From assembly GCF_008086045.1 (NCBI RefSeq), contig NZ_VSEY01000020.1, forward strand, positions 167,148-231,147: 64,000 nucleotides of DNA. Reading direction: 5' to 3'. The DNA comes from Nonomuraea sp. PA05 (GTDB taxonomy: Bacteria; Actinomycetota; Actinomycetes; Streptosporangiales; Streptosporangiaceae). The notes under the pieces were generated by a model. That model was not told the DNA's origin and made no database searches. It was given only the letters and a program-made list of their open reading frames with translations. The translations under genes and the position numbers were made by a program. This document shows, piece by piece, positions 33,083-41,191 of the stretch (positions are counted from its first letter, which is position 1; each line of letters starts with the position of its first letter).

Positions 33083-33951
33083 CGCTGCTCCCTGAACATC
33101 TGCGACAGGTACGCGATGATGAACCCCATCGAGATCACCAGCAGGATCACCGCGATCGCCGAGCCGAACCCGATCCTGCTGGCCTCGCCCACAATGTTCT
33201 CGGTGACCAGCACCGACAGCAGCTCCAGCCCGTTCCTGCCCTTGTTGATGGCGTAGACGATGTCGAACGCCCGCAGCGCCTCGATCACCGTGATGACCAG
33301 CACGATCACGTTGACCGGCCGCAGCGTCGGGAACACCACCCGGAAGAACGCCTGCCGCTCGTTGGCCCCGTCGATGGCCGCCGCCTCCTTGAGCGCCGGA
33401 TCGACCGCCTTGAGCCCCGCCAGATAGATGATCATGACGTACCCGGCGTGCCGCCAGCCCGCCGCCACCATGACGACCCAGACGTTGATCGAGCTGTCGC
33501 CGAGCCAGTCCACGCTCAGCCCGGTCACCGCGTTCAGCACGCCGTAGTCGGAGGAGTAGACGAGCTGGGCGATGAAGCCCACCACGGCCAGCGACAGCAC
33601 GACCGGCATGTAAAGGGCGCTCTGGTAGAAGCGCGACAGCCGCAGCCGCCGGTCCAGCAGCACCGCGCAGAACAGCCCGAACGGCGTCGCGACCAGCCCG
33701 AGGAAGCCCAGCCACAACACGTTGTTGCGGACCGCCGACCAGAACGGCGGATACTCGGCCGACAGGTCGTGGTAGTTCTGCCCGCCCATCCACTCGATGG
33801 GCCCGATGCCGTTCCAGTCGGTGCCGGACAGCCAGACGGAGGCCAGCGTGGGCCCCCAGATGACGCTCACGTTCACGGCGATGGCCACCCCCAGCCCGAT
33901 GACCAGGACGGTCACGTCGCGGGCGGAGTAGCGACGGGTCTTGACGGCCAT
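33079..33951 (-). CDS. Sugar ABC transporter permease (MalF type)
   Basis: 290 residues, six TM helices, EAA loop KAVDPALKEAAAIDGANERQ. First permease of the CUT1 pair. Coupled to the binding-protein gene upstream by a one-base overlap (TGATG). Confidence 0.92.
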   Translation of the reverse strand: MAVKTRRYSARDVTVLVIGLGVAIAVNVSVIWGPTLASVWLSGTDWNGIGPIEWMGGQNYHDLSAEYPPFWSAVRNNVLWLGFLGLVATPFGLFCAVLLDRRLRLSRFYQSALYMPVVLSLAVVGFIAQLVYSSDYGVLNAVTGLSVDWLGDSSINVWVVMVAAGWRHAGYVMIIYLAGLKAVDPALKEAAAIDGANERQAFFRVVFPTLRPVNVIVLVITVIEALRAFDIVYAINKGRNGLELLSVLVTENIVGEASRIGFGSAIAVILLVISMGFIIAYLSQMFREQR

Positions 33952-35240
33952 CAGCGGAAGATGTTCGCCTTCTGCTTCTCGATGCTCACCAGCAGGGGGT
34001 CGATCTCGTCCGGCTCGCTGACGAACGACTGCAGCGACGGGATCATCACCGTGGAGGCGAAGTCGGGCCGCGTGTCACGGTCGAGGAACTGCGCGATGTG
34101 CGTGGCCTTGGACACCAGCTCCGCGCCGCGCTTCTGCAGCGCGCTGTAGCCGGAGGTGTCGGCCTTCGAGCCCGCCGCCAGCGTGCCGGGGTCCAGCTCG
34201 GTGGCGACGTCCTGCGAGGACGGCTGCGCGAAGTGCTTGAGCAGCGCCTTGGCGCCCGCCACGTTCTTGGCCTTGGCCGAGATCATGTAGCCGTCGATGG
34301 GGGCGTCGATCGAGTCCGTCCCGTAGGTCGGGTTGATCTCCGGGAAGGTGAAGAAGTCGAGGTCGTCGCGGTCGGCCTCGGGGAACTGCTGGGCGACGAA
34401 CATGCCGAGCAGGTACATCCCGGTCTTCTTCTGCGCCAGCGACTGCCCGGCCTCCTGCCACGTCCGGCCCAGCGCGGCGGGCTGGTGGTACTGCATCAGC
34501 CCCCGCCAGGTCTCGAACACCTGCTTGACCTTCGGATCCGTCCACGACTCCTTGCCGGCCATGAGCGAGATGTGGAAGTCGTAGCCGTTCGTCCGCAGGT
34601 TGAGGATGTCGAACGTGCCCATCGCCGGCCAGCCGTCCTTGTCGGCGAACGCGATCGGGATCAGCCCGTCGGCCTTCATCTTCCCGGCCAGCGCGGTGAA
34701 CTCGTCCAGCGTGGCCGGCGGCTCGTAGCCCCTCTCCTGCCAGAGGCTCTTGCGATAGAAGACCGCCCACGGATAGTAGGTGAACGGGATGAAGTACTGC
34801 TTGCCGTCCACGCCGGTCGATTGGTCCTTGAACGCCTGCGTGTAGTTCCCGCCGATCTCCTGCCAGACGTCGGAGATGTCCACGGCCAGCCCCTGCTCGG
34901 CGAAGAACTGCATGCGGTAACCCGCGAACCAGGTGAACACGTCGTCGGGCGTGCCCCGCAGGTAACGGTTGATGTTCTCCTGGAACGTGTTGTGGTCGAC
35001 TGTGTTGATCTTGGTCGTGGCCTGTGTGAAGCTCTTCACCACCGTCTCAAGGGTCTTCTTCGGGATCTCGTCGGAGGCGTTCGAGCCGATCGTGACCGTG
35101 CCCAGCTTCGCGCCCGGCCCGCCGCCTGGCGCGGGCGCCGGCTCGCCGGAACCGCATCCGGCCAGAACCGCCGGGACGCCGAACGCGGCGGCGGTGCCGA
35201 GCAGAAGATGGCGGCGTGAGATCGGCGGTCGTTGGTTCAT
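33951..35240 (-). CDS. Sugar ABC transporter substrate-binding lipoprotein
   Basis: 429 residues. Signal RRHLLLGTAAAFGVPAVLAGC has a twin-Arg start and a lipobox (VLAGC), so it may use the Tat route. CUT1 oligosaccharide-binding fold (GTVTIGSNASDEIPKKTLE; TWFAGYRMQFFAEQGLAVDI; long helical C-lobe). First gene of the operon SBP-MalF-MalG; no ATPase gene is present, so it presumably shares an MsiK-like ATPase encoded elsewhere. Sugar not identifiable. RBS AAGGAGG before ATG. Confidence 0.92.
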   Translation of the reverse strand: MNQRPPISRRHLLLGTAAAFGVPAVLAGCGSGEPAPAPGGGPGAKLGTVTIGSNASDEIPKKTLETVVKSFTQATTKINTVDHNTFQENINRYLRGTPDDVFTWFAGYRMQFFAEQGLAVDISDVWQEIGGNYTQAFKDQSTGVDGKQYFIPFTYYPWAVFYRKSLWQERGYEPPATLDEFTALAGKMKADGLIPIAFADKDGWPAMGTFDILNLRTNGYDFHISLMAGKESWTDPKVKQVFETWRGLMQYHQPAALGRTWQEAGQSLAQKKTGMYLLGMFVAQQFPEADRDDLDFFTFPEINPTYGTDSIDAPIDGYMISAKAKNVAGAKALLKHFAQPSSQDVATELDPGTLAAGSKADTSGYSALQKRGAELVSKATHIAQFLDRDTRPDFASTVMIPSLQSFVSEPDEIDPLLVSIEKQKANIFR

Positions 35241-35297
35241 GGTGGGTTCCTCCTTGCCGGACCCGTCAGAATCCCCCGAGTTCGCTCACCTTCCCTC

Positions 35298-35326
35298 ATC
35301 GAAAAGCCAACATTTCGGACTGTCAA
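35298..35326 (-). promoter_or_regulatory. Promoter of the sugar ABC operon
   Basis: On the minus strand TTGACA (35326-35321), 17-bp spacer, TTCGAT (35303-35298), about 60 bp before the binding-protein ATG. A close match to the housekeeping sigma consensus at -35. Confidence 0.65.
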
Positions 35327-35359
35327 CGCTCGAATCCAAGCCTCCACCGGTTCGCGACC

Positions 35360-35371
35360 TAGCCTGGCGGT
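35360..35371 (+). promoter_or_regulatory. Putative leaderless promoter element of the ABC exporter remnant
   Basis: TAGCCT (35360-35365) six bases before ATG 35372, no RBS. The control region survived although the gene did not. Confidence 0.45.
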
Positions 35372-35617
35372 ATGAGCTCGACGCGGCGCAGCGTCGCCGA
35401 AGCCGCCGAGTTGGTCTGGCGCGCCGGCCCGTTACGGGCGGTGTGCTACGCGTCCGTCACCCTGGTCCAGGCTGGCCTGCCCTTCGCCGTTGGTGGAACT
35501 GGGCGGGCATGAGGAGCTGATGGCCGCCGAGGGGCGTATGCGCGGATGTTTCGCGTTCAGGTGAGCGGCTACCAGGGGCACTCACCCGCGGGCGGAGTGG
35601 CGGAAGACGGCCCGTGA
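35372..35617 (+). pseudogene. Collapsed remnant of an ABC exporter (TMD-ATPase) gene
   Basis: Residues 1-37 (SVAEAAELVWRAGPLRAVCY; ASVTLVQAGLPFAV) look like the first TM helix of an ABC exporter. The frame then shifts to VELGGHEELMAAEGR, the usual end of such ATPases just after the D/H loops (cf. GxHxELL), and shifts again to YARMFRVQVSGYQGHSP, the usual C-terminal YAxMFRLQ motif, stopping at 35615-35617. So about 500 central codons are missing by one internal deletion near 35489, plus a probable one-base loss near 35535. About 246 bp remain. Confidence 0.75.
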
Positions 35618-35633
35618 CGTGGTGCCGTCTTCC
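35602..35633 (+). terminator. Terminator hairpin at the end of the ABC remnant
   Basis: Perfect 10-bp stem (35602-35611 with 35624-35633), 12-base loop. It overlaps the last codons of the remnant and lies just before the convergent coiled-coil gene's stop, so it may serve both. Confidence 0.65.
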
Positions 35634-35653
35634 TTGAGCGGCGGCGCCTGGAG

Positions 35654-36040
35654 TCAGTTGACGTCGAGGTTGCGCTGGATGGAGACGAGGACGCCCAGCA
35701 TCTCCTGCTGGAGGGTCAGCATGGACTTCTGTGAGGACTCCAGGGTGTCGAACCGCTTGTCGACCGCGTCGAACTTGGCTTCGAACTTCGTCTCCATCGC
35801 CTCGAACCGCTTGTCGACCGCGTCGAACCTGGCCTCGACCTTCGTCTCCATCGCGTCGAGCCGCTTGTCTACCGCGTCGAACCTGGCCTCGACCCTGCTG
35901 TCCAGCTTCTTGACCCGGTTGGCGACGTCGTTGATGCGCTCGGTCAGATCCTGAGCCAGCTCGATCTGATTTGCCCTGATCTGCACCAGCTCGTTGTGGA
36001 TCTTGGTGGCGAACTCAGTCCCGGAGTCCTTGATGGTCAT
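35654..36040 (-). CDS. Coiled-coil protein with 18-residue repeats, function unknown
   Basis: 128 residues from ATG 36040 (GGGGATG upstream). Nearly all helical: an amphipathic region (ELVQIRANQIELAQDLTERI), then three near-identical 18-residue units of the type EARFDAVDKRFEAMETK, ending in a hydrophobic stretch (MLTLQQEMLGVLVSIQ). Likely a parallel coiled-coil oligomer. The frame is open further upstream but without a supported start. No recognised family; similar repeats occur in tail-fibre-like and SMC-like helices. Confidence 0.7.
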   Translation of the reverse strand: MTIKDSGTEFATKIHNELVQIRANQIELAQDLTERINDVANRVKKLDSRVEARFDAVDKRLDAMETKVEARFDAVDKRFEAMETKFEAKFDAVDKRFDTLESSQKSMLTLQQEMLGVLVSIQRNLDVN

Positions 36041-36292
36041 GGAAACATCCCCTAACGTTGGGTGAGGGACCGGGGATATTCCGCATTCCCGGTCCCGTTC
36101 TTTGCCCCGACAATACCCCGGAATTGACCGCCTGTAAGCAGGAATCGAAAGAAGATTCCCCAGTTCAAGCGGCATAAATGAGGCCCAATTCGGAATAATC
36201 CTCTTATTCTCTTAAGGGGCGCGGCGGCCCCTCCGCGCGGTAAGGTGATCACCGAGAGAAAAAAGGCCGATTTGTGCCGAGAGGGGCGTCAC
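36041..36292. promoter_or_regulatory. Divergent region, coiled-coil gene / MerR gene
   Basis: 252 bp, AT-rich from about 36085 to 36215, unlike neighbouring DNA. It contains GGGGCGCGGCGGCCCC (hairpin, about 36216-36231), TAAGGT (36241-36246) as a possible -10, and GGTGATCACC, a perfect 10-bp palindrome (36244-36253) overlapping that element, a candidate operator. Confidence 0.45.
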
Positions 36293-36658
36293 ATGAGGAT
36301 CGGGGCGTTGTCGCGTGAGACCGGGGTCAGCCCCCGCCTGCTGCGTTACTACGAGGAGCAGGGCCTGCTGGCCTCGCACCGCGGCGAGGGCGGCCACCGC
36401 CGCTACGACGCGGACGCCCCCGTAGTCGTCCGCCGCATCCGCACGCTGCTCGCCGCCGGCCTGCCGACCAAGGTCATCAAGGACGTGCTGCCGTGCGCGT
36501 CCGGCTCGGGCGAGGTCCTGGACGCCTGCACGCTGGGCCACCTGCGCGACCGGCTGTCGGGCCTGGAGGAGCAGCTCGCCGAGCTGCAGGCGACCCGGGA
36601 CAGCCTGGCCGCGCTCGTGGCGACCACGGAAGAGGCGACGAACCAGAAGGCCGCCTGA
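36293..36658 (+). CDS. MerR-family transcriptional regulator
   Basis: 121 residues from ATG 36293 (GAGGGG about seven bases upstream). N-terminal MerR HTH: MRIGALSRETGVSPRLLRYYEEQGLLASHR, then GGHRRYDADAPVVVRRI wing and the long dimerisation helix (LRDRLSGLEEQLAELQATRD). No conserved metal-binding Cys cluster apart from single Cys in LPCASG and DACTLG, whose spacing could hold a ligand. Only its last codons are repeated downstream. Confidence 0.9.
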   Translation: MRIGALSRETGVSPRLLRYYEEQGLLASHRGEGGHRRYDADAPVVVRRIRTLLAAGLPTKVIKDVLPCASGSGEVLDACTLGHLRDRLSGLEEQLAELQATRDSLAALVATTEEATNQKAA

Positions 36659-36723
36659 GGACGGACGAAGCAGAAGGCCGCCTGAGGACGGACGAAGCAG
36701 AAGGCCGCCTGAGGACGGAAGAA
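36643..36723 (+). repeat. 3 x 27-bp tandem repeat spanning the MerR stop codon
   Basis: Units 36643-36669, 36670-36696 and 36697-36723, one to two mismatches. Each contains the codons for Gln-Lys-Ala-Ala and the TGA stop, so the gene end has been triplicated; since 27 is a multiple of three each TGA is in the same frame, making a series of three in-frame stops. Confidence 0.9.
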
Positions 36724-36757
36724 CCGGGTTCGGCGAGGCGGGCCACCACCTGTGGGC

Positions 36758-38506
36758 TCAGTGCCCGCCGTAGAGCTCGTCGATCTCCTTGGCGAAGTCC
36801 CGCATCACCAGGTTCCGCTTGATCTTGAGCGTGGGCGTGAGATGCCCGCTCTCCTCGGTGATGTCCGCGTCCAGGATCACGAACTTCTTGATCTGCTCAG
36901 CCTTGGACACCGTCAGGTTGGCCCGATCCACCGCCCCCTGGATCTCGGCCTGCACCTGGGGATCGCCGCGCAGCTCCGCCATCTTGGCCCCGGCGGGGAC
37001 GGCCTCCGGGTCGAGCGTGATCAGGGCCGCGACGAACGGCCGCCCGTCGCCCACCACCATGGCCTGGGACACCAGCGGGTGCGCCCGCAGTGCGTCCTCC
37101 AGCGGCCCCGGGGCGACGTTCTTGCCCGCCGCCGTCACCAGGATCTCCTTCTTGCGCCCGGTGATCCGCAGGTAGCCGTCGGAGTCGAGCTCGCCGATGT
37201 CGCCGGTGTGGAACCACCCGCCGGCGTCGATCACGTCGCCGGTGGCGGCGTCGTTCTTCCAGTAGCCGGGGAAGACGTTGCGGCCCTTGGCCAGAATCTC
37301 GCCGTCGTCGGAGATGTGCAGGGTGACGCCGGGCAGCGGCTTGCCGACGGTGCCGATCTTGTTGGCGCCCGGCATGTTGACGGAGACCGGGGCCGAGGTC
37401 TCGGTGAGGCCGTAGCCTTCGAAGACCTCGATGCCGACGCCGCGGAAGAAGTGGCCGAGCCGGTCGCCGAGGGCGGAGCCGCCGCACACCGCCGCCGACA
37501 GCCGGCCGCCGGTGGCCGCGCGCAGCTTGGCGTACACGAGCTTGTCGAACACGGCCCGCTGGAGCCGCAGGCCGAGCGGCGCGCCGCCGGAGCTCTCCGC
37601 CTTGCTCCAGGCGACGGCCACGTCCACCGCGCGGGCGAAGATCTTGCCCTTGCCGCCCGAGATGGCCTTCTGCTCGGCGCTGTTGTAGACCTTCTCGAAC
37701 ACGCGCGGCACGCCCAGCAGGAACGTCGGCTGGAAGTCCTGGAGGTCGGGGGCGACGTTCTTCATGTTCGGGGTGTGCGCCATGACCGCGCCCGCCTCGA
37801 ACAGCACGACCTGGATCATGCGCGCGAAGATGTGCGCCAGCGGCAGGAACAGCAGCGCGGCCGGGTCCTTGCGGGCGAACAGCGGCTCCAGCGGCCCGCG
37901 CAGCACGTTCAGCGCGGTGAACAGCAGGTTGTCGTGAGTGATGCGGCAGCCCTTGGGGCGGCCCGTGGTGCCCGAGGTGTAGACGACGGTGGCCAGGTCG
38001 GCGGAGGTGACGGCCTTCCTGCGCTCGTCGACGTCGGAGGCGGAGACGTCGCCGGTCTCCAGCGTGCCGTCCACCCGCCACAGCGACTTCAGCTCGGGCG
38101 CCGCCTCCCTGACGGCCTCCTCGTGCCCGTCGAGCTCGACGAACGCCGCCTTGGCGTCGCTGTCGTGCAGGATCCACCTGACCTGCTCGACGGAGGACGT
38201 CTCGTAGATCGGCACGGTCACCGCGCCGACGGCCCAGATGGCGTAGTCGACCAGCGTCCACTCGTAGCGGGTGCGCGACATGAGCGCGACCCGGTCGCCG
38301 TGCTCGACGCCCGCCGCGATGAGCCCCTTGGCCACCTCGACCACCTGGTCGCGGAACTCGGCCGCGGTGACGACGGGCCAGCCCGTGCCGACCTTGCGGC
38401 GCATCACGACCGCGCCCGGCTCCTGCTCGGCGCGCCGGAAGACGGTGTCGGCCAGGCCAGCGGAGGCGGGCACGTCGACCAGGACGGGGACGCTGTACTC
38501 GCGCAC
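36758..38506 (-). CDS. Long-chain fatty-acid-CoA ligase, FadD15-like
   Basis: 582 residues from GTG 38506 (GAGGAG eight bases upstream). ANL enzyme: P-loop YTSGTTGRPKG, LPLAHIFARM, A5 motif YGLTETSAP, A7 GWFHTGDIGELDSDGYL, A8 RITGRKKEILVTAAGKNVAP, and the A10 Lys in LTPTLKIKRN. Activates fatty acids to acyl-CoA with ATP at the membrane. Resembles mycobacterial FadD15. Alone on its strand; the metallophosphoesterase is divergent. Confidence 0.93.
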   Translation of the reverse strand: MREYSVPVLVDVPASAGLADTVFRRAEQEPGAVVMRRKVGTGWPVVTAAEFRDQVVEVAKGLIAAGVEHGDRVALMSRTRYEWTLVDYAIWAVGAVTVPIYETSSVEQVRWILHDSDAKAAFVELDGHEEAVREAAPELKSLWRVDGTLETGDVSASDVDERRKAVTSADLATVVYTSGTTGRPKGCRITHDNLLFTALNVLRGPLEPLFARKDPAALLFLPLAHIFARMIQVVLFEAGAVMAHTPNMKNVAPDLQDFQPTFLLGVPRVFEKVYNSAEQKAISGGKGKIFARAVDVAVAWSKAESSGGAPLGLRLQRAVFDKLVYAKLRAATGGRLSAAVCGGSALGDRLGHFFRGVGIEVFEGYGLTETSAPVSVNMPGANKIGTVGKPLPGVTLHISDDGEILAKGRNVFPGYWKNDAATGDVIDAGGWFHTGDIGELDSDGYLRITGRKKEILVTAAGKNVAPGPLEDALRAHPLVSQAMVVGDGRPFVAALITLDPEAVPAGAKMAELRGDPQVQAEIQGAVDRANLTVSKAEQIKKFVILDADITEESGHLTPTLKIKRNLVMRDFAKEIDELYGGH

Positions 38507-38670
38507 GAACTCAACTCCTCTTCGGGGACCGCCTGGACGTTACCGCCTTAAGTTACGCGCCGGTAGCTCCGTCATTGAGGCGTTATGAAGGGCATTTCCC
38601 ACGCTAGCAGCCACCGCCCGCCCGCACGCGCACCGAGATCGGCCGATCCGGGCGGGCTTAGGATCTCCCC
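38507..38670. promoter_or_regulatory. Divergent promoter region, fadD / metallophosphoesterase
   Basis: 164 bp. On the plus strand TAGGAT (38659-38664) is six bases before ATG 38671 with no RBS (leaderless type). GATCGGCCGATC at about 38637-38648 is a perfect 12-bp palindrome. Confidence 0.5.
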
Positions 38671-39438
38671 ATGAGGGTCCATGTCGTCAGTGATGTCCAC
38701 GGCAGAGCCGACGCTCTGGCCGGCTCGGCGGAGGGCGCCGACGCGCTGATCTGCCTGGGCGATCTGATCCTGTTCGTCGACTACGACGACCACGCCCAGG
38801 GCATCTTCGCCGACCTGTTCGGCGCGCGGAACGCCGCGGAGTTCATCGCGCTGCGCACGGCCAAGCGGTTCGACGAGGCCAGGGCCATGTCGGCGCGGCT
38901 GTGGGCGACGCTCGACGGCGATCCGCGCGAGCACATCGAGCGCAACGTGCGCGCCCAGTACGAGGCCCTCTTCGCCGCCATGCCCACCCCGGCCTACCTG
39001 ACCTACGGCAACGTCGATCTGCCGCGCCTGTGGGCCGACTACCTCAGGCCCGGCCACCAGGTGCTCGACGGCGAGGTGGCGGAGATCGGCGGGCTGCGCT
39101 TCGGGTTCGTGGGCGGCGGGCTCAAGACGCCGTACCGCACCCCGCACGAGATCACCGACGAGGAGTACGCCGCCAAGGTCGAGGCGGTCGGCGAGGTGGA
39201 CGTGCTGTGCTGCCACATCCCGCCCGCGCTGCCCGAGCTGCTGTACGACGTGGTGGCGCGGCGCTTCGAACGCGGCAGCGAGGCGACGCTGGAGGCGATC
39301 AGGCGCACCCAGCCGCGTTACGTCCTGTTCGGCCACGTGCACAACCCGCTGCGCGCGCGAGCCCGGGTGGGCCGTACCGAATGTGTGAACGTGGGGCATT
39401 TCCGGGGGAAGGGCGTGCCGTACGTCCTCGAATGGTGA
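38671..39438 (+). CDS. Metallophosphoesterase
   Basis: 255 residues with all calcineurin-like motifs in order: SDVHG (2 metal ligands), LGDLI, YGNVD (GNxD/H-type), CCHIPP, and FGHVHNP. Dinuclear metal phosphoesterase; substrate not evident (protein phosphatase or cyclic nucleotide esterase are alternatives). No signal peptide, so cytoplasmic. Probable leaderless mRNA. Confidence 0.88.
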   Translation: MRVHVVSDVHGRADALAGSAEGADALICLGDLILFVDYDDHAQGIFADLFGARNAAEFIALRTAKRFDEARAMSARLWATLDGDPREHIERNVRAQYEALFAAMPTPAYLTYGNVDLPRLWADYLRPGHQVLDGEVAEIGGLRFGFVGGGLKTPYRTPHEITDEEYAAKVEAVGEVDVLCCHIPPALPELLYDVVARRFERGSEATLEAIRRTQPRYVLFGHVHNPLRARARVGRTECVNVGHFRGKGVPYVLEW

Positions 39439-39486
39439 TCTGACCGCCGTCGTGCAGCGGTCCGCCGCGGTCGGCGGTTTGTGCAC

Positions 39487-39498
39487 TACGGTGGTCGC
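39487..39498 (+). promoter_or_regulatory. Putative leaderless promoter element of the START-like gene
   Basis: TACGGT (39487-39492), six bases, ATG 39499; no RBS. Confidence 0.45.
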
Positions 39499-39933
39499 AT
39501 GTCTGATCGCACCACTTCGAGCATCACCATCGGCGCCCCGCAGGCCGACGTGATGGCGGTCATCGCGGACTTCCCCTCCTACCCGGAGTGGGCCGGGCAG
39601 GTCAAGCGCGCCGAGGTCCTCGACACCGACACCGAGGGCAGGCCGCGGACGGTGCGGTTCGTCCTGGACGCCGGCCCGATCAGCGACACCTACGCCCTCG
39701 CCTACACCTGGGAGGGCGACGACGTGCACTGGCAGGTGGCCGAGCCGGGAAAGATGGTCTCCGACCTCCGCGGAAGTTACCGGCTGGCCGGCGCGGGCAG
39801 TGGCACCGAGGTGACGTACGAGCTGACGGTCGATCTCAGCGTGCCCATGATCGGCCTGATCAAGCGCAAGGCGGAGAAGGTGATCGTGGACACCGCGCTC
39901 AAGGGCCTCAAGAAGCGCGTCGAAGGCCGCTGA
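39499..39933 (+). CDS. SRPBCC (START-like / polyketide cyclase) family protein
   Basis: 144 residues. Hydrophobic-cavity fold signature: SSITIGAPQADVMAVIADFPSYPEW at the N-terminus, then antiparallel strands and a C-terminal helix (LIKRKAEKVIVDTALKGLKKRV). Probably binds or carries a lipid-like molecule; common beside fadD in actinobacteria. Next gene follows with one base between stop and TTG start. Confidence 0.85.
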   Translation: MSDRTTSSITIGAPQADVMAVIADFPSYPEWAGQVKRAEVLDTDTEGRPRTVRFVLDAGPISDTYALAYTWEGDDVHWQVAEPGKMVSDLRGSYRLAGAGSGTEVTYELTVDLSVPMIGLIKRKAEKVIVDTALKGLKKRVEGR

Positions 39934-39934
39934 G

Positions 39935-41143
39935 TTGAGCCCGCGGGTCCTGCTGTTCACCGGCAAGGGCGGCGTCGGCAAGACGACGGCCGCCGCGGCC
40001 ACCGCCACGCTCGCCGCCGGTCGCGGCCTCAAGACGCTCATCATCTCCACCGACACGGCGCACTCCCTGTCCGACGCGCTGGGCGCGGAGCCGGGGGAGA
40101 TCGCGCCGGGCCTGCACCTGCACCAGGTCGACACGCAGAAGACGCTGGAGCGTCACTGGGGCGAGCTGCAGGACTACGCCAGGGGAGTGCTGGCCGAGCT
40201 GGGCCTCGACCAGATCACCTCCGAGGAGATCACCGTCCTGCCGGGCGCCGAGGAGATCATCGCCCTGCTGGAGCTGCGCGAGCACGCCCGCGAGGACCGC
40301 TGGGACGTGATCGTCGTCGACTGCGCGCCCACCGCCGAGACGCTGCGCCTGCTGGCCATGCCGGAGGCGCTCGACTGGCACGTCAACCGGCTGATGCCGG
40401 TCGGGCGCAAGCTGGTGCGGCTGGTCGCGCCGTTCGTGCGCAGCGTCGCCCGCGTGAGCGCGCCCGGCGAGGACGTGCTGAGCGCGGGCGAGCGCTTCCA
40501 CCGCGGCCTGATGGAGGTGCGCGAGCTGCTCACCGGCGACCACGCCTCCGTGCGCCTCGTGCTCACGCCGGAGTCCGTGGTGCTCGCCGAGGCCAGGCGC
40601 ACGCTCACCTCACTCAGCCTGTACGGCTACCGCGTCGACGCCGTCATCGCCAACCGGGTCTTCCCCGACGGCGGCGCCGACGAGTGGCGCGCCGGCTGGG
40701 TCGCGGCACAGTCGCGGCTGCTGGCGGAGGCGGAGCAGTCGTTCGCGCCGCTGCCCATCCACGTCGTGCCGTACCTGCCCGCCGAGCCCGTGGGCAGGGA
40801 CGCCCTGGCCGCCCTGGGCGCCGCGCTGTACGGCGAGGCCGACCCGTTCGCCCCGCACGCCGTCGAGCCGCCGCTGCGGATGAGCGCCGACGAGCTGACC
40901 CTGGCCCTGCCCGGCGCCGATCGCGGCGACGTGGACCTGGCCCGCAAGGGCGACGAGCTGATCGTCACCGCCGGGCCGTACCGCAGGATCCTGGCCCTTC
41001 CCGTGGCGCTGGCCCGCAGGAGGATCAGCGGCGCGGAGCTGCGTGACGGCGTGCTGCGCGTGCGCTGGGCCATCGACGGGAGCCCGCCCGGAAAGGCGGG
41101 GTCTGCACTACCGTTCGACTCGGGGAGCGAATCCGCGACCTGA
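39935..41143 (+). CDS. ArsA-like P-loop ATPase with C-terminal HSP20-like domain
   Basis: 402 residues; TTG start one base after the preceding stop. Deviant Walker A GKGGVGKTT (residues 9-17), switch I STDTAHSLSDA, Walker B VIVVDCAPTAETLRLL, as in ArsA/Get3. The last 75 residues (DELTLALPGADRGDVDLARK ... GELRDGVLRVRW-like) form the small HSP20-like beta domain seen at the C-terminus of ArsA proteins of this type. No arsenite-binding Cys triad or ars genes nearby, so arsenic efflux is unlikely; role unknown. Confidence 0.85.
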   Translation: MSPRVLLFTGKGGVGKTTAAAATATLAAGRGLKTLIISTDTAHSLSDALGAEPGEIAPGLHLHQVDTQKTLERHWGELQDYARGVLAELGLDQITSEEITVLPGAEEIIALLELREHAREDRWDVIVVDCAPTAETLRLLAMPEALDWHVNRLMPVGRKLVRLVAPFVRSVARVSAPGEDVLSAGERFHRGLMEVRELLTGDHASVRLVLTPESVVLAEARRTLTSLSLYGYRVDAVIANRVFPDGGADEWRAGWVAAQSRLLAEAEQSFAPLPIHVVPYLPAEPVGRDALAALGAALYGEADPFAPHAVEPPLRMSADELTLALPGADRGDVDLARKGDELIVTAGPYRRILALPVALARRRISGAELRDGVLRVRWAIDGSPPGKAGSALPFDSGSESAT

Positions 41144-41191
41144 GGAGTTGAACATGGAGGAGCGAGACCCCACGAGCCAGGGAGGGCCAGG

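Noticed and set aside
39935..41143. Arsenite efflux ATPase
   Set aside because: No Cys triad for As(III) and no arsB/arsR genes; called only ArsA-like.
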